Source: Jiella pacifica
GTDB lineage: Bacteria > Pseudomonadota > Alphaproteobacteria > Rhizobiales > Rhizobiaceae
Direction: 5' to 3'
Assembly: GCF_010500815.1 (NCBI RefSeq)
Contig: NZ_JAAAMG010000002.1
Span: forward strand, 1 to 64,000
DNA: 64,000 bases
A program made the translations under genes and the position numbers. The notes beneath the pieces were generated by a model. The model had not been told where the DNA came from, made no database searches, and worked only from the letters and a program-made list of their open reading frames with translations. Of the stretch, positions 8,276 through 20,196 are shown piece after piece (position 1 is the stretch's first letter; every line of letters begins with the position of its first letter).

Positions 8276-9210
8276 GCGAGCCTCTGTTTCGGCGCGTCGC
8301 GCTGATCGGCATCGGCCTGATCGGCTCGTCGATCGCCCTCAATATCAAGGCGAGCGGCCTCGCCGGCCATGTCGCGATCGCCACGCGGCGCAGGGAGACC
8401 CTCGACAAGGCCGAGGAACTCGGCCTCGGCGACAGCTACCATCTGGAGGCGAGCGAGGCCGTCCGGGACGCCGACTTCGTGATCCTCTGCGTTCCCGTCG
8501 GCATCTGCGGGGCGATCACCCGCGAGATCGCGCCGCATCTGAAGCAAGGCGCGATCGTCTCCGACGTCGGTTCGGTCAAAGGCGCGGTGATCGCGCAGAT
8601 GGCGCCGCATCTGCCGGAGGGCGTGCAGTTCGTGCCGGCCCATCCGCTCGCGGGCACCGAGCAGTCCGGCCCAGAGGCCGGCTTCGTCGAACTCTTCCAC
8701 AATCGCTGGTGCATCCTGACGCCGCCCGAGGGCACCGATCCGGCGGCGATCGCGAAGGTCGAGACGTTCTGGCAGGCCTGCGGCGCCAATGTCGAGACGA
8801 TGACCGCGGAGCATCACGACCTGGTGCTCGCCATCGTGTCCCACGTGCCGCATCTCATCGCCTACAACATCGTCGGCACGGCAGCGGACCTCGAAGAGGT
8901 CACCCAGTCGGAAGTCGTCAAGTTCTCGGCCTCAGGCTTCCGCGACTTCACCCGTATCGCCGCCTCGGACCCGACGATGTGGCGCGACGTCTTCCTGACC
9001 AACCGCGATGCGGTGCTGGAGATGCTGGCACGTTTTTCCGAGGACCTCGCGACGTTGCAGCGGGCGATCCGCTGGGGCGACGGCGATGCGCTGTTTGACC
9101 TTTTCACCCGCACGAGGGCGATCCGGCGCAACGTCATCGAGGCCGGTCAGGATACGGCCAAGCCGAATTTCGGCCGCGAGCCGGCAGGCGGGGCGAAGCC
9201 CGGGCAGTGA
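8272..9210 (+). CDS. tyrC: Prephenate/arogenate dehydrogenase
   Basis: NAD(P)-dependent oxidative decarboxylation of prephenate or arogenate toward tyrosine. The 312-residue protein has an N-terminal Rossmann motif [11 protein letters not shown], the [13 protein letters not shown] active-site segment and [12 protein letters not shown] helix with the conserved His residues, and a C-terminal helical dimerisation domain. There is no ACT domain at the C-terminus. Its ATG overlaps the hisC stop by four bases, implying translational coupling. Substrate preference (prephenate or arogenate) cannot be told from sequence. Confidence 0.9.
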   Translation: MSEPLFRRVALIGIGLIGSSIALNIKASGLAGHVAIATRRRETLDKAEELGLGDSYHLEASEAVRDADFVILCVPVGICGAITREIAPHLKQGAIVSDVGSVKGAVIAQMAPHLPEGVQFVPAHPLAGTEQSGPEAGFVELFHNRWCILTPPEGTDPAAIAKVETFWQACGANVETMTAEHHDLVLAIVSHVPHLIAYNIVGTAADLEEVTQSEVVKFSASGFRDFTRIAASDPTMWRDVFLTNRDAVLEMLARFSEDLATLQRAIRWGDGDALFDLFTRTRAIRRNVIEAGQDTAKPNFGREPAGGAKPGQ

Positions 9211-9282
9211 TTGCAACGAGCGGGCGCTCGGCGTCTCGACTCGTTGGCACGAGGCCCGGCGACGGGGTTTTCGCTCTTCGCG

Positions 9283-9903
9283 CTACGCCTCCTTGCTCCC
9301 GGATCGCCCTGGCGTCTCGCCGGGCCGTCCGGTGCACAAGCCGTCCAGGAAGACGTCGCTGAGGCGGACCACCGCCGCTTCCCAGCGCTCGTCGCGGCGG
9401 GCGAGGCACATGCCGACGACGGTCTGCGCGACATCCTCGCCCGAAACGTCGGCACGAAGCGTTCCGGCCCGAACCGCCGGCCCATGCAGCCGCTCGACGG
9501 CGGCAAGAAGCGTGATCTGCGAATAGTTGGCGATCTCGCAGGAGCCGTCCATGGCGATGGCCAGCGCCTTGATCATCCCCTTCTTCGTCGCGACCATTCC
9601 CACCAATTCGTGCAGGAAACTCCGCAGCGCCGCCACCGGATCGCTCGACCCTTCCAGCCGCAGCGACAGCTCGGCGAGCTGATCGATCTCGCGCCGATAG
9701 ACCGCCTCGAACAGCGCCTCGCGCGTCGGAAAATGCCGGTAAAGCGTCCCGATTCCCACGCCCGCGCGTCGCGCCACGGCTTCCAGCGTGCCCTCGCCGC
9801 CCGTTTCGCGGAACACCGCGGCGGCGGCGCCCAACAGCTTCTCACGGTTTCGTAGCGAGTCGGCGCGCGGGCGCCGGATTGCCGGGGTCGGTTGTCTCTC
9901 CAT
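9283..9903 (-). CDS. TetR-family transcriptional regulator
   Basis: Predicted DNA-binding repressor of 206 residues. The N-terminal helix-turn-helix is clear: TLEAVARRAGVGIGTLYRHF at about residues 36-55, followed by TREALFEAVYRREI; the C-terminal ligand domain is divergent. It is transcribed away from the paoABC-like operon and probably controls it and itself. On the minus strand TATAAT ends seven bases before the ATG at 9903 and there is no ribosome binding site, so the message may start at the ATG (leaderless). Ligand unknown. Confidence 0.9.
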   Translation of the reverse strand: MERQPTPAIRRPRADSLRNREKLLGAAAAVFRETGGEGTLEAVARRAGVGIGTLYRHFPTREALFEAVYRREIDQLAELSLRLEGSSDPVAALRSFLHELVGMVATKKGMIKALAIAMDGSCEIANYSQITLLAAVERLHGPAVRAGTLRADVSGEDVAQTVVGMCLARRDERWEAAVVRLSDVFLDGLCTGRPGETPGRSGSKEA

Positions 9904-9910
9904 CTGAAGA

Positions 9911-9916
9911 ATTATA
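9911..9916 (-). promoter_or_regulatory. -10 element of the tetR promoter
   Basis: TATAAT on the minus strand, followed by TCTTCAG and then the ATG of the TetR gene. No good -35 hexamer is seen at 16-18 bases upstream, where the sequence overlaps the spacer of the divergent promoter. Initiation about seven bases downstream would give a leaderless mRNA. Confidence 0.55.
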
Positions 9917-9928
9917 ATCCTTCCAGCC

Positions 9929-9956
9929 TTGAAAGCGGAGGGAGCCTCCGTATAAT
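9929..9956 (+). promoter_or_regulatory. Sigma-70 type promoter of the pao operon with operator in the spacer
   Basis: TTGAAA (9929-9934) and a perfect TATAAT (9951-9956) are separated by 16 bases. The spacer contains the perfect inverted repeat CGGAGG-GAG-CCTCCG (9936-9950). A dimeric repressor bound there would block RNA polymerase at this promoter and sit just upstream of the divergent tetR promoter, so the adjacent TetR protein is the natural candidate. The 5' leader to paoA is about 150 bases. Confidence 0.7.
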
Positions 9957-10113
9957 TGCATCTCGGCAGGCGGCCCAAGCCGCCCGTTCCGTTCTTCCGC
10001 CGGCGGCCGAACCGCAAGACGAGCCCTTGCCCGCCCCGAATGCGGCGACTGCCGCCCGGCAATGCCGGCTCGAACGCCTGTCCCGATCATCCGATTCCTC
10101 GAAAGGTAACCTG

Positions 10114-10611
10114 ATGAACCTTTCCCTGACACTCACGATCAACGGGAAGCGACGCGAAATCGTTCTCGACGATCCCCGCGTGACGCTTCTCGACCTGTTG
10201 CGCGAGCGGCTCGATCTCACCGGCTCCAAGAAGGGCTGCGACAGGGGCCAGTGCGGCGCGTGCACGATCCTCGTCCACGGCCAGCGGATCAATTCCTGCC
10301 TGGCGCTGGCGATCAGCTACGACGGCGCCTCCATCACCACCATCGAGGGCCTCGCGGACGGTGACGCGCTGCATCCCGTGCAGCAGGCCTTCATCGACCA
10401 TGACGGCTTCCAGTGCGGCTTCTGCACGCCGGGCCAGATCATGAGCGCCGTCGGCCTCATCGCCGAAGCCCAGGCCGGCGAGGATGCCGAGCGCGTCCGC
10501 GAGGCGATGAGCGGCAACATCTGCCGCTGCGGCGCCTACAAGGGCATCACCGAGGCCGTCCTCGACGCCCAGGCGAAAATCTCCGCCGGCAAGGAAAGGG
10601 ACGCGGCATGA
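10114..10611 (+). CDS. paoA: Aldehyde oxidoreductase, [2Fe-2S] subunit
   Basis: Small iron-sulfur subunit of a xanthine oxidase-family molybdoenzyme, passing electrons between Mo and FAD subunits. The 165 residues hold the plant-type ferredoxin cluster motif CDRGQCGACTILV with a further Cys in INSCLAL, then the second cluster in CGFCTPGQI and GNICRCGAY. The E. coli PaoA homologue has a twin-arginine signal for export; none is present here and none is encoded upstream in frame. The complex is therefore probably cytoplasmic. Start ATG 10114 has GAAAGG upstream; the stop overlaps the next ATG (ATGA). Confidence 0.9.
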   Translation: MNLSLTLTINGKRREIVLDDPRVTLLDLLRERLDLTGSKKGCDRGQCGACTILVHGQRINSCLALAISYDGASITTIEGLADGDALHPVQQAFIDHDGFQCGFCTPGQIMSAVGLIAEAQAGEDAERVREAMSGNICRCGAYKGITEAVLDAQAKISAGKERDAA

Positions 10612-11666
10612 ATCTCTTCGAATACGTTCGACCGTCCTCGATCGCCGAGGCCGTCGCTGCCGCCGGCGAGCCCGGCTCGGCCTATCTCGGCGCGGGCACC
10701 AACCTCCTCGACCTCATGAAGGGCGGCGTCACCCGGCCGAGCCGGCTGGTCGACCTGACCCATCTGCCGGATCTCAACGGGATCGAGACCCTGCCCGACG
10801 GGTCGGCCCGGATCGGCGCGCTGGTCAAGAACTCGGCCCTCGCCCACGATCCGGACTTCGCCAAACGTTTCCCGGTGGTCGCCGAGGCGTTGCTTGCGGG
10901 CGCGTCGGCGCAGCTGCGCAACGCCGCCACCGTCGGCGGCAACCTGATGCAGCGCACCCGCTGCAGCTATTTCAACGACCCGGCCAGCGCCTGCAACAAG
11001 CGTGAGCCCGGCACCGGCTGCGACGCCCTCGGCGGCGAAAATCGTTCGCACGCCGTCCTCGGCTGGAGCGATCATTGCATCGCGGTCCACCCGTCGGACT
11101 TCTGCGTCCCGCTCGCCGCACTCGGCGCCATCGTCGAGATCGCCGGCGCGGGCGGCCAGCGGGAGGTTCCGCTGACCGACTTCCACCGCCTGCCCGGCGA
11201 CACGCCCGACAGGGAGACGGTGCTCGAAGCCGGCGAAATGATCGTCGCGGTGCGATTGCCGGCGGACGCCGCCGCCTTCGCCGACCACCAGCGCTACCTG
11301 AAGGTCCGCGAGCGCACGTCCTACGCCTTCGCCCTGGCCTCGGCGGCGGCGGCCCTGAAGATCGAGAACGGCACGATCGTCGAAGCCCGCCTCGCGCTCG
11401 GCGGCGTCGCCACCAAGCCCTGGCGGGCCAAGGCTGCGGAGGCCCTCCTCGCCGGCGCGGCGCCTGGGAAACAGGTATTCGAGAAGGCCGCAGAAGCGGC
11501 CTTTGCCGAAGCCCGACCATCCGGCGACAACGGCTACAAGATCGAACTCGGCAAGCGGGTCGTCGCCCGCGTGCTGGCGATGGCCGCCGCCGGGACGCCG
11601 GACCGCATGCCGGCACTGCCCGCCTCGCCCTTCGCCCCCATTCCGGAAGGTGTCGTCAATGTCTGA
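10608..11666 (+). CDS. paoB: Aldehyde oxidoreductase, FAD-binding subunit
   Basis: Middle subunit (352 residues) of the molybdenum hydroxylase, carrying FAD. YLGAGTNLLDLMK near the N-terminus and ATVGGNLMQRTRC are flavin-binding segments. The Cys-rich loop RCSYFNDPASACNKREPGTGC matches the insertion that in E. coli PaoB binds an additional [4Fe-4S] cluster, which separates this branch from ordinary xanthine dehydrogenases. The C-terminal CO-dehydrogenase flavoprotein domain ends near SPFAPIPEG. It overlaps both neighbours (4 and 8 bases), typical of a coupled operon. Confidence 0.9.
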   Translation: MNLFEYVRPSSIAEAVAAAGEPGSAYLGAGTNLLDLMKGGVTRPSRLVDLTHLPDLNGIETLPDGSARIGALVKNSALAHDPDFAKRFPVVAEALLAGASAQLRNAATVGGNLMQRTRCSYFNDPASACNKREPGTGCDALGGENRSHAVLGWSDHCIAVHPSDFCVPLAALGAIVEIAGAGGQREVPLTDFHRLPGDTPDRETVLEAGEMIVAVRLPADAAAFADHQRYLKVRERTSYAFALASAAAALKIENGTIVEARLALGGVATKPWRAKAAEALLAGAAPGKQVFEKAAEAAFAEARPSGDNGYKIELGKRVVARVLAMAAAGTPDRMPALPASPFAPIPEGVVNV

Positions 11667-13926
11667 GATCGCTTCGCTTCCCACCGGCTCGCGCCAGCGC
11701 CAGGGCTCCAACATCGGCCAGCCGATGACCCGGCGCGAAGGTGTCCTCAAGGTCACCGGCCAGGCCACCTACGCCGCCGACAACAATCCCGAGGGCCTGC
11801 TCTACGCCGTCGTCGCGACCGCCACCATCGCCCGCGGCCGGGTGACTCATCTCGACGTCGAGGCGGCAAAAGCCCATCCCGGCGTCGTCGAGGTGCTGAC
11901 GCCGCAGAACCGGCCGCCGCTGGCGCTGGATCCGGACGCCAAGCTGCACGGCTTCATGTTCCGTCTGGATCTCCTGCAGAACGACGGCGTGCGTTATGCC
12001 GGCCAGCCGATCGCGCTGGTGGTCGCCCGGACGCTGGAAGCCGCCAACGAAGGCGCCGCGCTGCTGGCGCCGCAATACGAGGTCGAAGCGCCACGGGTCG
12101 ACCTCGACGGTGAGAACTTCGTCCCCGAGGTCGTCGGTCCCGGCGCTCCGGCCAGGGCGGAAACCGGCGATTTCGACGCCGAATATGCGGGCTCGGCGAA
12201 GACCCTGGAAGCGACGTACGAGACCCCGCCGCAATATCACAACGCGATGGAGCCCCATTCCATCGTCGCGGCATGGGACGGCGACAGGCTGTCGATCGAC
12301 ATGCCGACACAGGGCATGGCGATGGCCATCGACCGGGTGGCAGGCCTGTTCGGCATCCCGGCCGAGAACATCCACATCCGCAGCCCCTTCCTGGGCGGCG
12401 GGTTCGGCTCCAAGGGCATGCCGGCGGGGCCGCAGATGCTCGGCATCATCGCGGCGAAGCACGTCGGGGCGCCGGTCAAGCTGGTGCTCAGCCGCCAGCA
12501 GATGTACGGGCCCGTCGGCCATCGCGGCCAGACCCGCCAGACGCTGCGGCTCGGCATGAGTGACGACGGCCGGCTGACGGCCATCGAGCACCACACCCTC
12601 GCCTCCACTAGCCGCTTCGACGATTTCGTCGAGCCCGCCTCCAACGCCTCACACACCCTCTATGCGGCGCCCGGGATCCGGACCACGCATGAAGGGGCCC
12701 GCATCGACATCGGCACGCCGATGTTCATGCGCGCACCGGGCGAGGCCAGCGGCTCGGCGGCGCTGGAAGGCGCCATCGACGAGGCGGCCTTCGCGGCGCG
12801 CATGGATCCGCTCGACTTCCGCCTCCTGAACTATGCCGAGGTCGAGCCGATCTCCGGCAAGCCGTTCTCCTCCAAGGCTCTGCGCGAATGCTACGCTAAG
12901 GGCGCGGAACGCTTCGGCTGGGCGAAACGCCCGCTCGAGCCGCGCTCGATGCGCGACGCCGAAGGGCGGCTCGTCGGCTGGGGCGTCGGCACGGCGATGT
13001 TCCCGGCGATCATGTTCCAGGCCGCCGCCCGCGCGGTGATCCGGGCAGACGGCAGCGGGCTGATGGAAACCGGCGCCCACGACATGGGCCAGGGCGCCTG
13101 GACGGCGCTCCACCAGATCGCCGCCGACGGCCTGGGCCTCTCCATGGACGAGACCGAATTCCGCGCCGGCTCCTCCGACCTTCCGGACGCTGGCATCGCC
13201 GGCGGCTCCGGCCACACGGCGACGGCCGGCATGGCGCTCCACCGGGCCGGCGAGGACGTCATCGCCAAACTGACCGAGCTTGCGGTGAACGACGAAAACT
13301 CGCCGCTCTACGGCGCCGGCAACGTCGGCGTCGTCGCCCGCAACGGCAGGCTCGTGCGCCAGGACGACGAGAGCCGCGGCGAACCTTATGCCGCGATCCT
13401 CCAGCGTGCGGGCCTCGCGGAGATCGAAGGCAAGGGCCAAGGCGTTCCGGACGCCGGCCCACGCGAAAAATACGCGATGGACGCCCATGGCGCGGTCTTC
13501 GCCGAGGTGACGGTCGACCCGGATCTCGGCCAGATACGCGTCACCCGGCTGATCGGCGCCTTCGCCGCCGGCCGGGTGATCAATCCCCGCATGGTCGAGA
13601 GCCAGTATTATGGCGGGATGATCTGGGGCATCTCCTTCGCCCTGCACGAGGAGGCGGTGCACGACAAGCGCTCGGGGCGGATCATGAATGCCAACCTCGC
13701 CGAGTACCGCGTGCCGGTGAATGCCGACGTGCCGTCGCTCGAGACGATCCTCGTCCACGAGGACGACCCCTACGTGAATGCACTCGGCATCAAGGGCGTC
13801 GGCGAGATCGGCGTCACTGGAACGGTGGGGGCGATAGCCGGCGCGATCTGGCACGCGACGGGGGTACGCGTTCGGCGTTTCCCGATCAACGTTGCCGACT
13901 TACTGGAGGGCGCCGCGGCCCGTTGA
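11659..13926 (+). CDS. paoC: Aldehyde oxidoreductase, molybdenum-binding subunit
   Basis: Catalytic subunit (755 residues) that hydroxylates aldehydes to acids at a molybdenum cofactor. Visible are the N-terminal hammerhead domain (GQATYAADNNPEG), the PFLGGGFGSKG and GAHDMGQGAWTALHQIAADGLG cofactor-binding segments, GGSGHTATAG, and the C-terminal GVGEIGVTGTVGAIAGAIWHA carrying the catalytic Glu. E. coli PaoABC oxidises aromatic and other aldehydes; the substrate here is unknown. No XdhC/PaoD-type cofactor insertase gene follows, since the next gene is nnr on the other strand. Maturation would need a factor encoded elsewhere. Confidence 0.9.
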   Translation: MSEIASLPTGSRQRQGSNIGQPMTRREGVLKVTGQATYAADNNPEGLLYAVVATATIARGRVTHLDVEAAKAHPGVVEVLTPQNRPPLALDPDAKLHGFMFRLDLLQNDGVRYAGQPIALVVARTLEAANEGAALLAPQYEVEAPRVDLDGENFVPEVVGPGAPARAETGDFDAEYAGSAKTLEATYETPPQYHNAMEPHSIVAAWDGDRLSIDMPTQGMAMAIDRVAGLFGIPAENIHIRSPFLGGGFGSKGMPAGPQMLGIIAAKHVGAPVKLVLSRQQMYGPVGHRGQTRQTLRLGMSDDGRLTAIEHHTLASTSRFDDFVEPASNASHTLYAAPGIRTTHEGARIDIGTPMFMRAPGEASGSAALEGAIDEAAFAARMDPLDFRLLNYAEVEPISGKPFSSKALRECYAKGAERFGWAKRPLEPRSMRDAEGRLVGWGVGTAMFPAIMFQAAARAVIRADGSGLMETGAHDMGQGAWTALHQIAADGLGLSMDETEFRAGSSDLPDAGIAGGSGHTATAGMALHRAGEDVIAKLTELAVNDENSPLYGAGNVGVVARNGRLVRQDDESRGEPYAAILQRAGLAEIEGKGQGVPDAGPREKYAMDAHGAVFAEVTVDPDLGQIRVTRLIGAFAAGRVINPRMVESQYYGGMIWGISFALHEEAVHDKRSGRIMNANLAEYRVPVNADVPSLETILVHEDDPYVNALGIKGVGEIGVTGTVGAIAGAIWHATGVRVRRFPINVADLLEGAAAR

Positions 13927-13950
13927 GGGGGCTTTACCCTCTTCACAATG

Positions 13951-13982
13951 AAGCCCGCCGGCAGATCATGCTGGCGGGCTTT
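13951..13982. terminator. Terminator-like hairpin after the pao operon
   Basis: AAGCCCGCC and GGCGGGCTT form a nine-base-pair stem, extended by GCA/TGC with one mismatch. A short T-rich tail (TTTAT) follows on the plus strand. It lies between the convergent paoC and nnr genes and could serve both. Confidence 0.65.
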
Positions 13983-14032
13983 ATGCTTCCCACAGGCAGC
14001 TATTGGGAGGTTCGACCGGGGCCGCGAGAAGA

Positions 14033-15559
14033 TCAGACGCCCGCAAGCTCCGCAAAGACCCTCGGCAGCATCGCCGGCAGATCCTCGGCGATCAACCCCG
14101 GCCCGAAGAATTCCGCAGCCTTGCCGTGCATCCAGACGCCGGCCGCGGCGGCTTCGAACGTCGGCGTTCCCTGCGCCAGTTGCGCGGCGATGATGCCGGT
14201 AAGGACGTCCCCCGTTCCGGCCGTCGCCAGCCAGGGCGTGCCGCTGGGGTTGATCGCCGCGCGACCGTCCGGCGCGGCGATCACCGTGTCGCGGCCCTTC
14301 AGGACGACGATCGCGTTCGAACGCGCCGCCGCCTGACGCGCGCGATCGAGCTTCGACAGGCCCTCCGCCGCCGAGAGATCGGGGAACAGCCGCTTGAACT
14401 CGCCGGCATGGGGGGTGAGGACGAGCGTCGGCTCGGCATCCTCGGGCGCCATTGCCGCATCGCCCGCCATCTCGAACAGCGCACCAGGATCGTCCTGATA
14501 GGCGGTGATCCCATCAGCGTCGAGCACCAGCCGCCGCCCGGCTGCCAGCACTGCTTTCGCATAGGCGCGGGCGCTCTCGCCCAGCCCAAAGCCTGGGCCG
14601 AGCACGAAAGCGTTCAATCTTTCGTCGCCGAGGCGCTCGTCGAGTTCTGCTGCGTCGTCGCAGCGCTTCAGCATCACCGCCGTCAGATGGGCTGCGTTGA
14701 CCATGATCGCACTGGCCGGCGAGAACACCGTCACGAGCCCTGCCCCCGCCCTGAGCGCCGCCGTCGCCGCAAGCCGGGCCGCCCCCGTCTGGCTCGCTCC
14801 GCCGGAAAAGACGACGGCATGGCCGCGGTCGTATTTGTGTCCCGCCTCGATCGGCAGCACGAGCCGCTCGCGCCACAGCGCCGGCCGATTCTCGAATGCC
14901 CTTGGCCCGATCTCGCCCAAAACCTCAGCGGAAATGCCGATGTCGGCGACGACGACCTCGCCGCAATGAGAGCGGCCCGGCTCGAGCAGGTGCCCCGGCT
15001 TCTTGCGAAAGAAGGTGATGGTCGCGTCCGCCTCGATGGCCGCACCGAGAACCGCGCCGGTCTCGCCGGAGATGCCGGACGGAAGGTCGACGGCGAGCAC
15101 CGGCGTCGCCGCCGCCTTCAGCCGCGCAACGACCTCCGCCACGTCCCCGTCGAGAGGCCGCGACAGCCCGGCGCCGAAGAGACCGTCGACCACGAGGTCG
15201 AAGCCTTCCGGTCGAAACCCCGACAGAACGCTGGCCGGCCCATGATAGGCCGCAGCGGCGATCGCCGCGTCGCCGGACAGCTTCTCCGGCGATACGAGAT
15301 GAAACAGCTGCACGTGCCGCCCCGCCCGCAAGAGGTTCCCCGCCGCGGCGTAGGCGTCGCCGCCATTGTTGCCGGGTCCAGCGAGAAGCGCGATCCGCCT
15401 CGCCGCCGCAAAGCGTTCCATCGCCGCCGCGGCCACCGCGGCGGCCGCCCGGTCCATCAGCACGATCCCGGCCGTGCCGGCAGCGATCGTCAGCCGGTCC
15501 GCCTCGCCCATCTCGCGGGGAGTGAGTAAAGCTGCATCCGATGCGCGATTCTGCGCCAT
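14033..15559 (-). CDS. nnrD: Bifunctional NAD(P)H-hydrate epimerase/dehydratase
   Basis: Repairs damaged NADHX/NADPHX. The N-terminal half (to about residue 230) is the epimerase (YjeF-N) domain with LLAGPGNNGGDAYAAA. The C-terminal half is the ADP/ATP-dependent dehydratase (ribokinase-like) domain with TPHAGEFKRLFP, VVLKGRDTVIAA and the catalytic ATAGTGDVLTGIIAAQLA. At 508 residues it has the usual fused length; nnrE is the name used for the epimerase part. The gene lies upstream of and divergent from glnB; in several rhizobia the same neighbourhood is seen. Confidence 0.92.
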   Translation of the reverse strand: MAQNRASDAALLTPREMGEADRLTIAAGTAGIVLMDRAAAAVAAAAMERFAAARRIALLAGPGNNGGDAYAAAGNLLRAGRHVQLFHLVSPEKLSGDAAIAAAAYHGPASVLSGFRPEGFDLVVDGLFGAGLSRPLDGDVAEVVARLKAAATPVLAVDLPSGISGETGAVLGAAIEADATITFFRKKPGHLLEPGRSHCGEVVVADIGISAEVLGEIGPRAFENRPALWRERLVLPIEAGHKYDRGHAVVFSGGASQTGAARLAATAALRAGAGLVTVFSPASAIMVNAAHLTAVMLKRCDDAAELDERLGDERLNAFVLGPGFGLGESARAYAKAVLAAGRRLVLDADGITAYQDDPGALFEMAGDAAMAPEDAEPTLVLTPHAGEFKRLFPDLSAAEGLSKLDRARQAAARSNAIVVLKGRDTVIAAPDGRAAINPSGTPWLATAGTGDVLTGIIAAQLAQGTPTFEAAAAGVWMHGKAAEFFGPGLIAEDLPAMLPRVFAELAGV

Positions 15560-15646
15560 TTTGTCTGCCTTTTATTTCGTCAATTTGGGCAGCGAATAGG
15601 CATTGCCTGCCCGTGGATTCTGTCTGCTTCCCGTTCGAGATGATAG

Positions 15647-16174
<528 letters not shown>

Positions 16175-16199
16175 CCTTCGGCACCATCGCCAAAGATCG

Positions 16200-16223
16200 G
16201 GGCGGCCACCTCGCGGGCCGCCC
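16200..16223 (+). other. Hairpin between glnB and glnA
   Basis: GGGCGGCC and GGCCGCCC form a perfect eight-base-pair stem with an eight-base loop and no T run. It may stabilise the glnB message, partly attenuate glnBA readthrough, or mark RNA processing. The rest of the 148-base gap shows no gene; GGGAAGGAAGG just before 16323 is the glnA ribosome binding site. Confidence 0.5.
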
Positions 16224-16322
16224 GAACCGACGACGATCGGGATGGATCGCGAGCTCGCCATGGGATAACGAGCGGGCGTCCGGACCGGGACCAGAGAGAC
16301 TCTTCAACAGGGAAGGAAGGCC

Positions 16323-17732
16323 ATGACGAGCGCCAACGAGATTCTGAAGCAAATCAAGGACAACGACGTGAAGTTCGTCGACCTGCGCTTCACCGATCCG
16401 AAAGGCAAGATGCAGCACGTGACGATGGACGTCTCCATCGTCGACGAGGACATGTTCTCCGAAGGCTCGATGTTCGACGGCTCGTCGATCCAGGGCTGGA
16501 AGGCCATCAACGAGTCCGACATGGTGCTGATGCCGGATCCGGAGACGGCCTACATGGACCCGTTCTTCGCCCAGTCGACCATGGCGATCACCTGCGACAT
16601 CCTCGATCCGATCTCCGGCGAGGCCTATAACCGCGATCCGCGCTCGACCGCCCGCAAGGCCGAGGCCTATCTCTCCCAGTCCGGCATCGGCGACACCTGC
16701 TATTTCGGCCCCGAGGCCGAGTTCTTCGTGTTCGACGACGTGCGCTACAAGGCCGATCCCTACAACACCGGCTTCAAGCTCGACTCGACCGAGCTTCCGT
16801 CGAATGACGACACCGAATACGAGACCGGCAATCTCGGCCACCGGCCGCGCATCAAGGGCGGCTACTTCCCGGTTCCGCCGATCGACTCGTGCCAGGACAT
16901 GCGCTCCGAAATGCTGACGGTGATGGCCGAGATGGGCGTCGCCGTCGAGAAGCATCACCACGAGGTGGCGGCGGCCCAGCACGAACTCGGCATCAAGTTC
17001 GACACGTTGACCCGCAACGCCGACAAGATGCAGATCTACAAATACGTCATCCACCAGGTGGCGAACGCCTATGGCAAGACGGCGACGTTCATGCCGAAGC
17101 CCGTCTATGGCGACAACGGCTCGGGCATGCATGTCCACCAGTCGATCTGGAAGGGCGACAAGCCCTCCTTCGCGGGCAACGAATATGCCGGCCTGTCGGA
17201 GAGCTGCCTGTTCTACATCGGCGGCATCATCAAGCATGCCAAGGCGCTGAACGCCTTCACCAACCCCTCGACCAACTCCTACAAGCGGCTGGTCCCGGGC
17301 TTCGAGGCGCCGGTGCTGCTCGCTTATTCGTCGCGCAACCGCTCGGCCTCCTGCCGCATCCCCTTCGGCCAGTCGCCGAAGGCCAAGCGCCTCGAGGTCC
17401 GCTTCCCGGATCCGACGGCGAACCCCTATCTCGCCTTCGCCGCCATGCTGATGGCCGGCCTCGACGGCATCAAGAACAAGATCCATCCGGGCCAGCCCAT
17501 GGACAAGGATCTCTACGACCTGCCGCCGGAGGAGTTGAAGGAAATCCCGACCGTCTGCCGCTCGCTGCGCGAGGCGATGGAGAGCCTCGATGCCGACCGC
17601 GACTTCCTGAAGGCCGGCGGCGTCTTCGACGACGACCAGATCGATGCCTTCATCGACCTGAAGATGGCCGAGGTGCTGCGTTACGAGATGACGCCGCATC
17701 CGGTCGAGTTCGACATGTATTATTCGGTCTGA
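16323..17732 (+). CDS. glnA: Glutamine synthetase type I
   Basis: Dodecameric cytoplasmic enzyme making glutamine from glutamate, ammonia and ATP. The 469-residue length is standard for GSI-beta. Visible are [10 protein letters not shown] near the N-terminus, the ATP/metal motif [11 protein letters not shown], the [18 protein letters not shown] catalytic segment, the NRSASCRIP substrate loop and LYDLPPEE with the Tyr that is adenylylated (near 397). GlnB upstream and the Ntr system elsewhere in the window supply its regulation. The start ATG has a strong purine-rich ribosome binding site. Confidence 0.97.
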   Translation: MTSANEILKQIKDNDVKFVDLRFTDPKGKMQHVTMDVSIVDEDMFSEGSMFDGSSIQGWKAINESDMVLMPDPETAYMDPFFAQSTMAITCDILDPISGEAYNRDPRSTARKAEAYLSQSGIGDTCYFGPEAEFFVFDDVRYKADPYNTGFKLDSTELPSNDDTEYETGNLGHRPRIKGGYFPVPPIDSCQDMRSEMLTVMAEMGVAVEKHHHEVAAAQHELGIKFDTLTRNADKMQIYKYVIHQVANAYGKTATFMPKPVYGDNGSGMHVHQSIWKGDKPSFAGNEYAGLSESCLFYIGGIIKHAKALNAFTNPSTNSYKRLVPGFEAPVLLAYSSRNRSASCRIPFGQSPKAKRLEVRFPDPTANPYLAFAAMLMAGLDGIKNKIHPGQPMDKDLYDLPPEELKEIPTVCRSLREAMESLDADRDFLKAGGVFDDDQIDAFIDLKMAEVLRYEMTPHPVEFDMYYSV

Positions 17733-18017
17733 GCCGGACCGGCCCCGCCTTCGGGGTCGACCCCAGCATCGAGAACATTGCGAGGGCGTCCGGCAACGGG
17801 CGCCCTTCGTCGTTCGCGACAGGCTGCAGCGACAGTTGCGGAGGGCGCTGGGGCGTAGCCCTTCCGCGACTTTTTCGTGGAAAAATGCTGAAATCCGCGC
17901 CAGAACGAGACATCGGGCGGGTCGCCGCCTTGAAGAACATTTCGTGAAAGTATAGCAAGGGGCCATGATCGCGTCGCAGCACGAGTCTCCTTCGACGACA
18001 CGAGGATTTTTCAGCCG

Positions 18018-20042
<2,025 letters not shown>

Positions 20043-20196
20043 CGCGGCTGGCGTATCTCGCCTGTGCAAACGAAACCGGTGCTTCGCGGCTGAGCCGGGG
20101 CGCCCCCCTCGACATGCGACGCGCGCTGGCCGAAGCTGTGCGCCGCAAGACGTCAGCGCCCCCCAACGACGGCCAAGCCGTCCCGAGGTGAACACG

